NCBI GenBank assembly: GCA_015069525.1
Contig: SVIK01000008.1
Span: forward strand, 1 to 22,731
DNA: 22,731 nt
Source of the DNA: Clostridiales bacterium
Lineage (GTDB): Bacteria > Bacillota > Clostridia > Christensenellales > Borkfalkiaceae
Direction of reading: 5' to 3'
The position numbers were made by a program, and so were the translations under genes. The notes beneath the pieces were generated by a model. That model was not told where the DNA came from. It ran no database searches and saw only the letters and a list, made by a program, of their open reading frames with translations. Shown here one piece after another: positions 7,011 to 14,713 of the stretch. Within the stretch, counting starts at the first letter, position 1. Each line of letters starts with the position of its first letter.

Positions 7011-8411
7011 TTAAAATTCGATTTTTTCTTCGATGTATTTGATTGCTTCGTCAATGGATACACGGATTTGTTCCATCGTATCTCTATCACGTACCGTCAC
7101 GGTGTTGTCTTCCAGCGTTTGGAAGTCAATCGTCACGCAGAAAGGCGTACCGATTTCGTCTTGTCTACGATAACGCTTACCAATCGAACCCGTCAAATCG
7201 TACGTGGTGGGGAATTTCTTCATCATCTTCGCGTACACTTCGTCTGCCTTTTCCGACAAGTTCTTTTGCAAGGGAAGAACCGCACACTTATACGGAGCAA
7301 GGAAGGGGTGCAAACGAAGTACCGTTCTCACGTCGTTCTTTTCTGCATCCACCACTTCTTCGTCGTATGCGTCCGTAAGGAAAGCAAGCACGACACGGTC
7401 GGCACCCAAAGAGGGTTCTACAACGTAGGGTACGTATCTTTCGTTCGTCACAGGGTCTACGTAATCGATAGGTTTACCGCATTCTTTTGCGTGTTGCGAT
7501 AAGTCGTAGTCCGTTCTATCTGCCACACCCCAAAGTTCGCCCCAACCGAACGCGAAACGGTATTCAAAGTCCGTCGTCGCCTTGGAATAGAAGCAAAGCT
7601 CTTCGGGAGAGTGGTCGCGAAGGTGCAAGTTTTCCGCTTTCATACCGAGGGACAAAAGCCAATCACGGCAGAAATCTTTCCAATAAGCAAACCATTCCAA
7701 ATCGGTACCAGGTTTGCAGAAGAATTCAAGCTCCATTTGTTCAAATTCACGGGTACGGAAGGTGAAGTTGCCGGGGGTAATTTCATTACGGAACGATTTA
7801 CCGATTTGCGCAATACCAAAAGGCACACGCATACGCGTTGCACGCTGTACGTTGGCAAAGTTCACGAAAATACCTTGCGCCGTTTCGGGACGAAGATATA
7901 CCGTGTTCGTCGAATCTTCCGTCACGCCTTGGAAGGTTTTGAACATCAAGTTAAATTTTCTAATCGACGTGAAATCGCTGTTGCCACAAATAGGGCAAAC
8001 GATTTTATGTTCGGTGATGAACGCTTCAAGAGCGTCGTTATCCATGCTCTCTACCTTTACGTCAAGTCCTTTTTTCGCTACGTACGCCTCAACGAGTTGG
8101 TCTGCTCTATGGCGCGCTTTACAGGACTTGCAATCCATAAGGGGGTCGGAGAAACCGCCAAGGTGTCCCGACGCTTTCCACGTGCGGGTGTTCATAAGGA
8201 TGGCGCAGTCTACGCCCGTGTTATACGGGTTTTCTTGCACGAATTTTTTCCACCAAGCTTTCTTTACGTTGTTTTTGAGTTCTACCCCCAAAGGGCCGTA
8301 ATCCCACGTATTGGCGAGTCCGCCATAAATTTCACTACCAGGGAAGATAAACCCGCGCGTTTTGCAAAGGGAAACGAGTTTTTCCATCGTCACCGCTCTT
8401 TTTTCTGCCAT
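7011..8411 (-). CDS. glyS: glycyl-tRNA synthetase, dimeric (alpha2) type
   Basis: This class II enzyme charges tRNA-Gly with glycine. It is the single-chain alpha2 form, also called glyQS, not the alpha2-beta2 form made of separate GlyQ and GlyS. At 466 residues it has normal length. It begins MEKLVSLCKTRGFIFPGSEIYGG as the family does. A zinc-knuckle-like set CKSC (94-97) and CPIC (139-142) interrupts the core. Motif 2 is FRNEITPGNFTFRTREF (207-223) and motif 3 is EPSLGADRVVLAFL (332-345). The last 100 or so residues are the anticodon-binding domain. The ATG at 8409-8411 is preceded by GGAAAGGAGA. It is a single-gene unit with its own promoter and terminator. No T-box leader is possible because the leader is only about 35 bases. 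Confidence 0.97.
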   Translation of the reverse strand: MAEKRAVTMEKLVSLCKTRGFIFPGSEIYGGLANTWDYGPLGVELKNNVKKAWWKKFVQENPYNTGVDCAILMNTRTWKASGHLGGFSDPLMDCKSCKARHRADQLVEAYVAKKGLDVKVESMDNDALEAFITEHKIVCPICGNSDFTSIRKFNLMFKTFQGVTEDSTNTVYLRPETAQGIFVNFANVQRATRMRVPFGIAQIGKSFRNEITPGNFTFRTREFEQMELEFFCKPGTDLEWFAYWKDFCRDWLLSLGMKAENLHLRDHSPEELCFYSKATTDFEYRFAFGWGELWGVADRTDYDLSQHAKECGKPIDYVDPVTNERYVPYVVEPSLGADRVVLAFLTDAYDEEVVDAEKNDVRTVLRLHPFLAPYKCAVLPLQKNLSEKADEVYAKMMKKFPTTYDLTGSIGKRYRRQDEIGTPFCVTIDFQTLEDNTVTVRDRDTMEQIRVSIDEAIKYIEEKIEF

Positions 8412-8452
8412 AATTTGCTCTCCTTTCCGTTAAAACTAAAACTAACGCCTTT

Positions 8453-8481
8453 ATTATACGGTTTTTACATAGTAAAGTCAA
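8453..8481 (-). promoter_or_regulatory. sigma-A promoter of glyS
   Basis: On the minus strand, TTGACT (8476-8481) and TATAAT (8453-8458) are separated by exactly 17 bp. Transcription would start about 35 bases before the glyS ATG. The stretch 8482-8600 toward fhs is AT-rich and I see no gene in it. Confidence 0.85.
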
Positions 8482-8624
8482 ACGAAAGGGGGGATACTTT
8501 CCGCGAAAAATGTTTTTTCCTGGGATTTTTTTCTTTTACGGGAGAAAAAACGTCGCACTTTAAAAAAATAATCAAAAAAAATTTGAAAAATAGCGAGAGA
8601 ACTATTCCATTTTTTGCAAAGATA

Positions 8625-8633
8625 TGTTATAAT
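8625..8633 (+). promoter_or_regulatory. extended -10 promoter of fhs
   Basis: TGT-TATAAT, with the hexamer at 8628-8633. The expected -35 position (TTCCAT, 8605-8610) is poor. The leader of about 70 bases shows no recognisable tetrahydrofolate or ZTP riboswitch core. Confidence 0.6.
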
Positions 8634-8711
8634 GTTAGTTGATATAGTAGAAGCTTCGTCTTTGCGCATGTGCATAATGGGCAGGCATAACGTAAGAAAA
8701 AAGGAGAAAGT

Positions 8712-10367
8712 ATGCTTTCGGATATCGAGATTGCAGAAAGAGCGGAACTGATTGATATTCGCGAGGTGGCGAAAAAGCTGAACCTTAGCGAATCGGATTT
8801 AGAATTATACGGCAAATATAAGGCAAAGATTAAATTGCCTGAAAATGCAAAACGTCACGCAAAGCTCGTTTTGGTGACGGCGATTAACCCTACCGCCTCG
8901 GGCGAAGGGAAAACTACCGTTTCCATCGGATTGGGCGATGGACTTTCTAAAATCGGGAAGTCCGTTTGTTTGGCGTTGCGCGAGCCCTCCCTTGGTCCCG
9001 TATTCGGGATGAAAGGCGGTGCGGCGGGTGGCGGTTATGCCCAAGTGGTGCCTATGAGCGAAATTAACCTCCATTTCACGGGCGATTTACACGCGATTAC
9101 TTCGGCGAATAATTTACTTTGCGCGCTTGTCGATAACCATATTTTCCGTGGCAATGCACTCAATATCGATTTGGATAATATTTATTTCCACCGTTGTATG
9201 GATATGAACGAACGTCAGCTTATCAACGTGACGATTGGCGGAAAGGGACGCGGAGTGGAAAGAGAGGACCATTTCGATATCACGGCGGCAAGCGAAGTAA
9301 TGGCTGTGCTTTGCCTTGCTACCGATTTGGAAGATTTGAAACGTCGCCTTGGAAATATTATTATAGGCTTGAATAAGGACGGGGAGTACGTTTTTGCAAG
9401 AGAAATTCCCGGTGCAGTCGGCTCTATGGCGGTGCTTTTGAAAGAAGCGATGAAACCCAACCTCGTACAGACGCTCGAACATACGCCCGCAATTATCCAT
9501 GGCGGACCGTTTGCCAATATCGCACACGGTTGCAACAGCGTACAAGCGACGTATGCGGCGATGAGTCTTGCCGATTATGCCATTACCGAAGCAGGCTTCG
9601 GCGCGGATTTAGGGGCGGAAAAGTTCTTGGATGCAAAATGCAGAAAAGCGGGTATCGAGCCTGATTGCGTGGTTATCGTGGCGACGGTAAAAGCGCTCAA
9701 ATTGCACGGTGGCGCGGATAAGGCAACGCTTTCGGAAGAAAACTTAGACGCACTTGCGAAAGGTATGCCCAATCTCTTAAAACATATTGAAAACATACAA
9801 AGCGTATACAAGAAACCTGTTGTCGTAGCGATGAACAGATTCTTTACGGATACGCAAGCGGAAACCGATTACGTCATTGAAACGGTTAGAAATGCTGGTT
9901 CGACGGCGGTATTCACCGACGTGTTCTTGAAAGGTGGCGAGGGCGGAAAAGAGCTCGCAGAAGAAGTGGTAAAAGCGTGTGAAATCCCCTCAAAATTGTG
10001 TTTCCCGTACGAGCTTAACGATAGCGTTTGCAACAAGATTGAAAAATTGGCGCAAAAAATTTATGGCGCGGACGGCGTAGATTTTTCGGAAGAAGCGCTT
10101 GCAAAAATTAAAATGATAGAAGAAAAGGGCTACGGCGATAAACCGATTATTATGGCGAAAACGCAATATTCCCTTTCGGATAATGCAGAGCTTATCGGCA
10201 GACCTACGGGATTTAGAATTACCGTACGCGACATTATGCTCAAAGGCGGTGCGGGATTTATTGTGGCGATTTCGGGTAAAATCATGCTGATGCCCGGGCT
10301 TGGCGCGAAACCTGCCGCGGAAAAAATCGACCTTTTGCCTGACGGCACGATTGTGGGGTTGTCCTAA
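8712..10367 (+). CDS. fhs: formate--tetrahydrofolate ligase
   Basis: The enzyme joins formate to tetrahydrofolate using ATP, giving 10-formyl-THF. It feeds purine and formylmethionine synthesis and, in acetogens, the methyl branch of the Wood-Ljungdahl pathway. At 551 residues it is of family length. The nucleotide loop TASGEGKTT lies at 61-69. It is followed by the conserved stretch REPSLGPVFGMKGGAAGGGY and later FTGDLHAITSANNLL, both diagnostic. The C-terminus keeps MPGLGAKPAAEKIDL. The ATG at 8712 follows AAAAAGGAGAAAG. No other folate or Wood-Ljungdahl gene is visible in the window, so an acetogenic role cannot be claimed. glnS follows after 110 bases without a clear terminator. Confidence 0.97.
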   Translation: MLSDIEIAERAELIDIREVAKKLNLSESDLELYGKYKAKIKLPENAKRHAKLVLVTAINPTASGEGKTTVSIGLGDGLSKIGKSVCLALREPSLGPVFGMKGGAAGGGYAQVVPMSEINLHFTGDLHAITSANNLLCALVDNHIFRGNALNIDLDNIYFHRCMDMNERQLINVTIGGKGRGVEREDHFDITAASEVMAVLCLATDLEDLKRRLGNIIIGLNKDGEYVFAREIPGAVGSMAVLLKEAMKPNLVQTLEHTPAIIHGGPFANIAHGCNSVQATYAAMSLADYAITEAGFGADLGAEKFLDAKCRKAGIEPDCVVIVATVKALKLHGGADKATLSEENLDALAKGMPNLLKHIENIQSVYKKPVVVAMNRFFTDTQAETDYVIETVRNAGSTAVFTDVFLKGGEGGKELAEEVVKACEIPSKLCFPYELNDSVCNKIEKLAQKIYGADGVDFSEEALAKIKMIEEKGYGDKPIIMAKTQYSLSDNAELIGRPTGFRITVRDIMLKGGAGFIVAISGKIMLMPGLGAKPAAEKIDLLPDGTIVGLS

Positions 10368-10477
10368 AAGAGTGCATTGTAAGAAGAAACTTTCTATCTT
10401 TTATTGTCGCCGATAAGTAGCGGTAGCATGGGTGGAAAGGATAAAACGATTTGAACGATAGAAAATAGAGAACGAAT

Positions 10478-12112
10478 ATGAAAACGATTGAAGCAACGAA
10501 TTTTATAGAGCAAATTATTAACGACGATATCGAAAGCGGGAAGATAAGCGCGGTACAAACGCGTTTCCCTCCCGAACCGAACGGATATTTGCATATCGGG
10601 CATATAAAAAGTATGCTCGTCAACTTCGGTACGGCGAAAAAATACGAAGGTAAATGCAACCTCTTTTTCGACGACACCAACCCTTCCAAAGAAAAGACGG
10701 AATTCGTAGACGCTATCCGCAAGGATATCGAGTGGGTTGGCTATAATTGGGCGGAAGAGAAATACGCGTCCGACTTTTTCGAAATTATTTATAACTATGC
10801 GGAACGACTTATTTGCGAGGGAAAAGCGTTCGTGTGCGATTTATCGCCCGAACAAATCAGCGCAACCCGCGGTACGCTGACGGAGGCAGGCACGGAAAGC
10901 CCGTATAGAAACCGTAGCATAGAAGAAAATTTGAAACTTTTTAGAGAAATGCGTGCGGGCAAATATCCCGACGGAAGCAAGTGTTTGCGTGCGAAAATCG
11001 ATATGGCGTCGCCTAATATGAACATGCGCGACCCCGTTATCTACCGCATTTTACGCGCTACGCATCACCGCACGGGGGATAAGTGGTGTATCTATCCTAT
11101 GTACGACTACGCACACCCCATTTGCGATTATTTGCAAGGCGTCACACACTCCTTGTGTACGCTCGAATTCGAGGACCACAGACCGCTTTACGATTGGGTG
11201 GGCATTAACCTCGGTTTCGACCCTAAGCCTAGACAAATCGAGTTCGCCCGTCTTGCGGTGACGAACACGGTAATGAGTAAGCGGTATTTGAAAAAGCTCG
11301 TAGAAGAAGGTCACGTACACGGCTGGGACGACCCTCGTATGCCGACGGTGGCGGGGCTTCGCAATCGTGGCGTACCGCCCGAAGCGCTTCTTGATTTTTG
11401 TACGAAAATCGGTATCGTAAAAGCCAATTCCGAATGTCAGCTTTCCTATTTGGAGGCTTGTATTCGTGAAAATCTTAACGAAAATGCAGAACGGGCGATG
11501 GCGGTGCTCGAACCGTTAAAAGTGACGATAACCAACTATGAGGGAGAGGAGTTGCTCGATTCCGCAATACACCCTTTGAAACCGGAGCTTGGTATAAGAA
11601 AGGTTGCGTTTTCGAACGTATTGTACATTGACAAAGCGGATTTCTCGCTTGACCCTCCGCCCAAGTATCAACGTTTGAAAAAGGACGGATACGTACGTCT
11701 TAAAGGCGCATATATTATTCATTGTGACGAAGTTGTATTTGACGAAAAGGGCGAGGTGGTAGAGCTTAAATGTTCGTACGTGCCCAACAGCCGTTCTTCT
11801 AGCGATACCAGCGGTATCAAGGTAAAAGGCACGATTCAATGGGTGGACGCTAAGACGGGCGTAGACGCGGAAATTCGCCGTTATGCCTACCTTTTAAAGG
11901 ATGCGGAATACGCAGGGCAAGATTTTGGCGAGAGAATGAATTTGGATAGCGAACGTATCTATTACGGCAAAGCGGAACCGTATCTTGCGGAAAGTGAAGA
12001 AAACAAGGCGTTCCAACTTATGCGCGTTGGGTACTATAAAAAATGTACGAACGAAAAAGGCGGTTTGGTGCTTTCCGAAATCGTTTCGCTCAAAGATAAC
12101 TTTAATAAATAA
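10478..12112 (+). CDS. glnS: glutaminyl-tRNA synthetase
   Basis: This class I enzyme charges tRNA-Gln directly. Many Firmicutes lack it and use the GatCAB transamidation route, so its presence is informative about lineage. The HIGH motif is in PPEPNGYLHIGHIKSM (HIGH at 39-42). The KMSKS loop is VMSKR (265-269), the usual form for GlnRS. ATHHRTGDKWCIYPMYDYAH and GVTHSLCTLEFEDHRPLYDW are the tRNA-acceptor and active-site segments of GlnRS rather than GluRS. The C-terminal third forms the two beta-barrels that read the anticodon. Length 544 is normal, with no extra YqeY domain. The ribosome binding site before ATG 10478 is weak (AGAGAA). A membrane protein gene follows after 27 bases and is probably co-transcribed. 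Confidence 0.96.
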   Translation: MKTIEATNFIEQIINDDIESGKISAVQTRFPPEPNGYLHIGHIKSMLVNFGTAKKYEGKCNLFFDDTNPSKEKTEFVDAIRKDIEWVGYNWAEEKYASDFFEIIYNYAERLICEGKAFVCDLSPEQISATRGTLTEAGTESPYRNRSIEENLKLFREMRAGKYPDGSKCLRAKIDMASPNMNMRDPVIYRILRATHHRTGDKWCIYPMYDYAHPICDYLQGVTHSLCTLEFEDHRPLYDWVGINLGFDPKPRQIEFARLAVTNTVMSKRYLKKLVEEGHVHGWDDPRMPTVAGLRNRGVPPEALLDFCTKIGIVKANSECQLSYLEACIRENLNENAERAMAVLEPLKVTITNYEGEELLDSAIHPLKPELGIRKVAFSNVLYIDKADFSLDPPPKYQRLKKDGYVRLKGAYIIHCDEVVFDEKGEVVELKCSYVPNSRSSSDTSGIKVKGTIQWVDAKTGVDAEIRRYAYLLKDAEYAGQDFGERMNLDSERIYYGKAEPYLAESEENKAFQLMRVGYYKKCTNEKGGLVLSEIVSLKDNFNK

Positions 12113-12139
12113 TTTATATTGACTAATAAGGGAGTAAGT

Positions 12140-13468
12140 ATGACGCAATTTTATTCGATTCTGACAACAGAAGCGAATGCAGGCAACGATTTCTTGCAGT
12201 TTTTGCCATTGATATTGTTGGGCTTGTGTGGCGTAATTCTCGTGGTTGCCTTTATCGTGGGATATAAACGAGGGGTAAGACGGGTAAGCTGGGCAGGTCT
12301 CGTTTGGTTGGTGACTGCGCTTGCGTTTTGCCTGTTGCACGGCTTGATTGGCGAAGCCATAGCAGGCGCGTTGCAAACGCCGATATCGAATATGACGGCA
12401 GGGTTGCCGTTCGAGGCGGAGTCCATTACCAAAGTGACGGACGCTTTGGTGTCTTTCTTGCCGGCCTTTATCATTGCGCTTGCTTGTATCTTGCTCGTAA
12501 TGGTGGGATATGGATTATGTAGCCACGCATTCCGCCCGAGAATTAAGATGATTCCTAAAACGGCGGACGCGTATACCATGGACGAGGACGGCGTCGAATA
12601 CGACGAGGACCACGAAGATTACGACGATTACGAATCTTATACTACGCGCAAAATGCCTATGCGTATCAATTGTCAAACGCCTGCGTTTGGTGGTCGATTG
12701 TTGGGCGGATTGATGTGCTTTATCAATGCGTTTATGGTAATAGCAACGACGCTTATTTTGGCGCTGTTTATGCTGAACGCAACTCCGCTTAAATACGGCT
12801 CGCTTGCCTTTTTGTTCGAGTTTGAAATTGGCGGATTCGTACCCGTGCCCGCACTTCTTACGTTTGCACACCGTTATGCGCTGGATATTTTCTTTATCGG
12901 GATACTGATTGCGTTTATTTGCAAGGGCAGAAGAAACGGCTTTGTGGAAACGCTCCGTTCTCTTATGAAATTCGTAGGCTTGTTTGCCGTGCTGTTTTCC
13001 TTCTATCTTCCTTTCTCTGCCTTGGCGAAGGAAGGAGGAAGCTATTTCCTTTGGGCGTTTACCGAACGTTGCGTAAAAGCAATGCAAAATATCTTTGGCG
13101 AAGGAAGTATGGCTTGGCTTGCGCCAATCGTGGGTAAATTGCTTACCGGTTTGCTTTCCGCGCTCTTCTTGGTGGCGGTGTTCGTCTTTGTAAATTGGGT
13201 ATTGAGAAAGCTGGGCGAATTTACGATAAAGCACCCTGTTGCACGGGTTATGGACGGGATTTTCTCGGGACTTATTTATTTGATTGTTGGGATAATCGTT
13301 TGTTTCTTGGTGTGGGCGGTTTGGTATTTGCTCACCCGCTACGGCATCTTCAACGTGACGGAAATCTTCTCTGAGGAAGCAACTCTTTCCAACGGCTTGT
13401 TTAACGTTTTGGAGGCGTTTATCGAACCTCTCCTCGTTAAAATAGACCAAGCGCTTGGGATACTCTAA
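12140..13468 (+). CDS. CvpA-like membrane protein, duplicated, with acidic linker
   Basis: An integral membrane protein of 442 residues and unknown role. Two halves each look like a CvpA unit: hydrophobic helices with a GYKRG or GRRNG turn near the start and a GRLLGG or RVMDGIFSG turn near the end (about 21-212 and 250-400). CvpA-family proteins are linked to colicin V export and purF regulation in E. coli; in Firmicutes their role is unclear. Between the halves lies a very acidic, tyrosine-rich linker (147-169) with Asp, Glu and Tyr making up most residues. I chose ATG 12140 because AAGGGAG lies just before it; a TTG at 12119 is in frame but has no ribosome binding site. It follows glnS closely and is closed by a bidirectional terminator. 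The assignment is from helix pattern and turn motifs only. Confidence 0.6.
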   Translation: MTQFYSILTTEANAGNDFLQFLPLILLGLCGVILVVAFIVGYKRGVRRVSWAGLVWLVTALAFCLLHGLIGEAIAGALQTPISNMTAGLPFEAESITKVTDALVSFLPAFIIALACILLVMVGYGLCSHAFRPRIKMIPKTADAYTMDEDGVEYDEDHEDYDDYESYTTRKMPMRINCQTPAFGGRLLGGLMCFINAFMVIATTLILALFMLNATPLKYGSLAFLFEFEIGGFVPVPALLTFAHRYALDIFFIGILIAFICKGRRNGFVETLRSLMKFVGLFAVLFSFYLPFSALAKEGGSYFLWAFTERCVKAMQNIFGEGSMAWLAPIVGKLLTGLLSALFLVAVFVFVNWVLRKLGEFTIKHPVARVMDGIFSGLIYLIVGIIVCFLVWAVWYLLTRYGIFNVTEIFSEEATLSNGLFNVLEAFIEPLLVKIDQALGIL

Positions 13469-13484
13469 TAAAAAATAAAAAGCG

Positions 13485-13514
13485 AAAAACGGGCGTTAAA
13501 ACGCCCGTTTTTTT
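13485..13514. terminator. bidirectional terminator between the CvpA-like gene and spoVT
   Basis: ACGGGCGT (13489-13496) pairs with ACGCCCGT (13501-13508) around TAAA, flanked by an A run and a T run. It serves the plus-strand gene ending at 13468 and can also serve spoVT coming from the other side. A further small inverted repeat (GCATAC/GTATGC, 13560-13572) lies between it and spoVT. Confidence 0.85.
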
Positions 13515-13578
13515 GTTTTATTTAAAAGCACCCAAGTACGCGTTGAAAATAGATAAAGGCATACCTGTATGCTTGTTT

Positions 13579-14124
13579 TTATTCAAATTGATTAGCTAAA
13601 ATATCGGCGGTAAGACGAGCGAGGTTCATATCGCTCCCGTCCATTTTTGCTCCGTTTTCTTTGGAAAGCACGGCAACCGCGCCAAGACAATCCCCGCCCG
13701 ATACGATAGGCACGATAACCTGTGCCGTCACGCCCTCTTCATGGGAGGCGGTGAGGGGAATTACGTCGCCACCTTCCGATGCGTTTGCGATATAACTGCG
13801 TCTTTCGCGCATAATTCTATCCATATCTTCGGAAAGGGGTTTCCCGTCCAAATCCTTTTTCCCGTCGCCAAACGCGTGCAAAACGCCGTCCGTGTCGCAG
13901 ATAACCGCAAGCTTTCCGCTTAAATCGTTTAAGGAGCGCGCGGTAGCCTTGCTAAATTTTTCCAACGTAGCGATAGGGGAATATTTTTTAAGCATCAGCT
14001 CGTCACGGTCGGTAAAAATCTCCAATGGGTCGCCTTCCTTAATGCGAAGCGTTCTACGAATTTCTTTTGGAATAACGACGCGTCCAAGCTCGTCAATTCT
14101 TCTAACAATACCAGTAGCTTTCAT
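13579..14124 (-). CDS. spoVT: stage V sporulation protein T
   Basis: SpoVT is an AbrB-type transcription regulator that tunes late forespore (sigma-G) genes in endospore formers. The start MKATGIVRRIDELGRVVIP and EIRRTLRIKEGDPLEIF is almost identical to Bacillus SpoVT, giving the swapped-hairpin DNA-binding domain in residues 1-50. The rest is a GAF-like domain ending in VPIVSGGDCLGAVAVLSK. Length 181 matches the usual 178 or so. A longer reading frame extends upstream through the tRNA-Leu region, but ATG 14122-14124 is preceded by GGAGG (14131-14135) six bases away and matches the family start. It indicates a spore-forming ancestry, though SpoVT can persist in lineages that have lost sporulation. 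I could not pick out a convincing sigma-G promoter. Confidence 0.95.
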   Translation of the reverse strand: MKATGIVRRIDELGRVVIPKEIRRTLRIKEGDPLEIFTDRDELMLKKYSPIATLEKFSKATARSLNDLSGKLAVICDTDGVLHAFGDGKKDLDGKPLSEDMDRIMRERRSYIANASEGGDVIPLTASHEEGVTAQVIVPIVSGGDCLGAVAVLSKENGAKMDGSDMNLARLTADILANQFE

Positions 14125-14262
14125 ATAAATCCTCCGTTTATAGGTATTTTGCGGAAAAATTGGGAAAATATACGAAGAACAAAGAAAAAATCTATAAAGG
14201 CAAGCATTATTTATATAATTGAAAATAATTTTATTTTTTTTATAAAAGTGCGATAAAATGAG

Positions 14263-14291
14263 TTGACAAACGTCAATCATTAAGATATAAT
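14263..14291 (+). promoter_or_regulatory. consensus sigma-A promoter of tRNA-Leu
   Basis: A perfect TTGACA (14263-14268), a 17-bp spacer and a perfect TATAAT (14286-14291). Transcription would start at about 14298, a few bases before the tRNA 5' end. Confidence 0.9.
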
Positions 14292-14304
14292 AAAACTCGT
14301 TAAT

Positions 14305-14389
14305 GCGGTCGTGGCGGAACTGGCAGACGCGCAAGACTAAGGATCTTGTGGGTAACTCCATGCAGGTTCAATTCCTGTCGACCGCACCA
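14305..14389 (+). tRNA. tRNA-Leu, anticodon AAG
   Basis: GCGGTCG and CGACCGC form the 7-bp acceptor stem, with discriminator A and an encoded CCA. The D-arm GGCGGAACTGGCAGACGC is typical of tRNA-Leu. The anticodon stem CAAGA/TCTTG encloses CTAAGGA, giving anticodon AAG (Leu, codon CUU). A long class II variable arm (GGGTAACTCC) and the T-loop TTCAATT follow. Many leucines in nearby genes use CTT, in keeping with this tRNA. Confidence 0.95.
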
Positions 14390-14423
14390 AAAAAAGGACA
14401 CCATTTGGGTGTCCTTTTTTTTT
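14389..14423 (+). terminator. intrinsic terminator of tRNA-Leu
   Basis: GGACACC (14396-14402) and GGTGTCC (14408-14414) form the stem with loop ATTTG, between A and T runs, directly after the tRNA CCA. Confidence 0.9.
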
Positions 14424-14545
14424 GGTATAGTAGATAGTTGCGAGAACGTGCAAATTTGTGCAGGTTCACGCGAGAAAGTAGGTAAAGAAGAGCAAAACAA
14501 AACGGCGTTTCAAAGCTCCGCCAAACGGGCGAATTACGTCGACCG

Positions 14546-14586
14546 CGCTAAAAATAGCGATATCCCAAAAGGGTATCGCTAGTTTT
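14546..14586 (+). terminator. terminator-like hairpin with competing upstream hairpin
   Basis: TAGCGATATCCC (14555-14566) pairs with GGGTATCGCTA (14571-14581) around AAAA with one bulge, followed by GTTTTCTTT. TAGCG (14555-14559) can instead pair with CGCTA (14546-14550) around AAAA, so the two hairpins exclude each other. Between the tRNA terminator and this hairpin (14424-14545) I see no gene, only two short stretches that repeat the tRNA 3' half. Confidence 0.5.
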
Positions 14587-14642
14587 CTTTCAAAATCCCT
14601 AAAATATTTTTTTAAACAGGCATACGTATGTCATATTATCCG

Positions 14643-14651
14643 TGCTATAAT
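14643..14651 (+). promoter_or_regulatory. extended -10 promoter of the HExxH protein gene
   Basis: TGC-TATAAT, with the hexamer at 14646-14651, lies 62 bases before the start at 14714. No clear -35 box. Confidence 0.6.
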
Positions 14652-14713
14652 AAGCAAGAAAACGAGAATTTTTATATAGAACAGATTAAATTGCGGGAGC
14701 AGGAGAGAAAAAA

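Noticed and set aside
7611..8642. A 343-codon plus-strand frame opposite glyS
   Set aside because: It overlaps glyS and its promoter completely, and the peptide has no family features. It is a shadow of glyS codon use.
8634..8711. A folate or ZTP riboswitch before fhs
   Set aside because: The leader is only about 70 bases and lacks the conserved cores of either class. GGGCAGGC near 8680 resembles part of the ZTP motif only by chance.
10368..10477. A T-box leader before glnS
   Set aside because: GGGTGG is present at about 10430, but the full AAGGGTGGNACCGCG T-box, the stem I specifier and a terminator are missing, and the space is too short.
12515..13450. A 311-codon minus-strand frame opposite the CvpA-like gene
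   Set aside because: The sense strand encodes a clear multi-helix membrane protein; the antisense peptide is a low-quality mix of basic residues without a ribosome binding site.
14125..14361. An N-terminal extension of SpoVT
   Set aside because: The longer frame runs back into the tRNA-Leu gene and has no ribosome binding site, whereas ATG 14122-14124 has GGAGG at the right distance and matches the family start exactly.
14300..14582. Frames of 66 and 78 codons on either strand across tRNA-Leu
   Set aside because: They read through the tRNA and its terminator. The antisense peptide is the familiar false tRNA-derived product. No ribosome binding site supports either.
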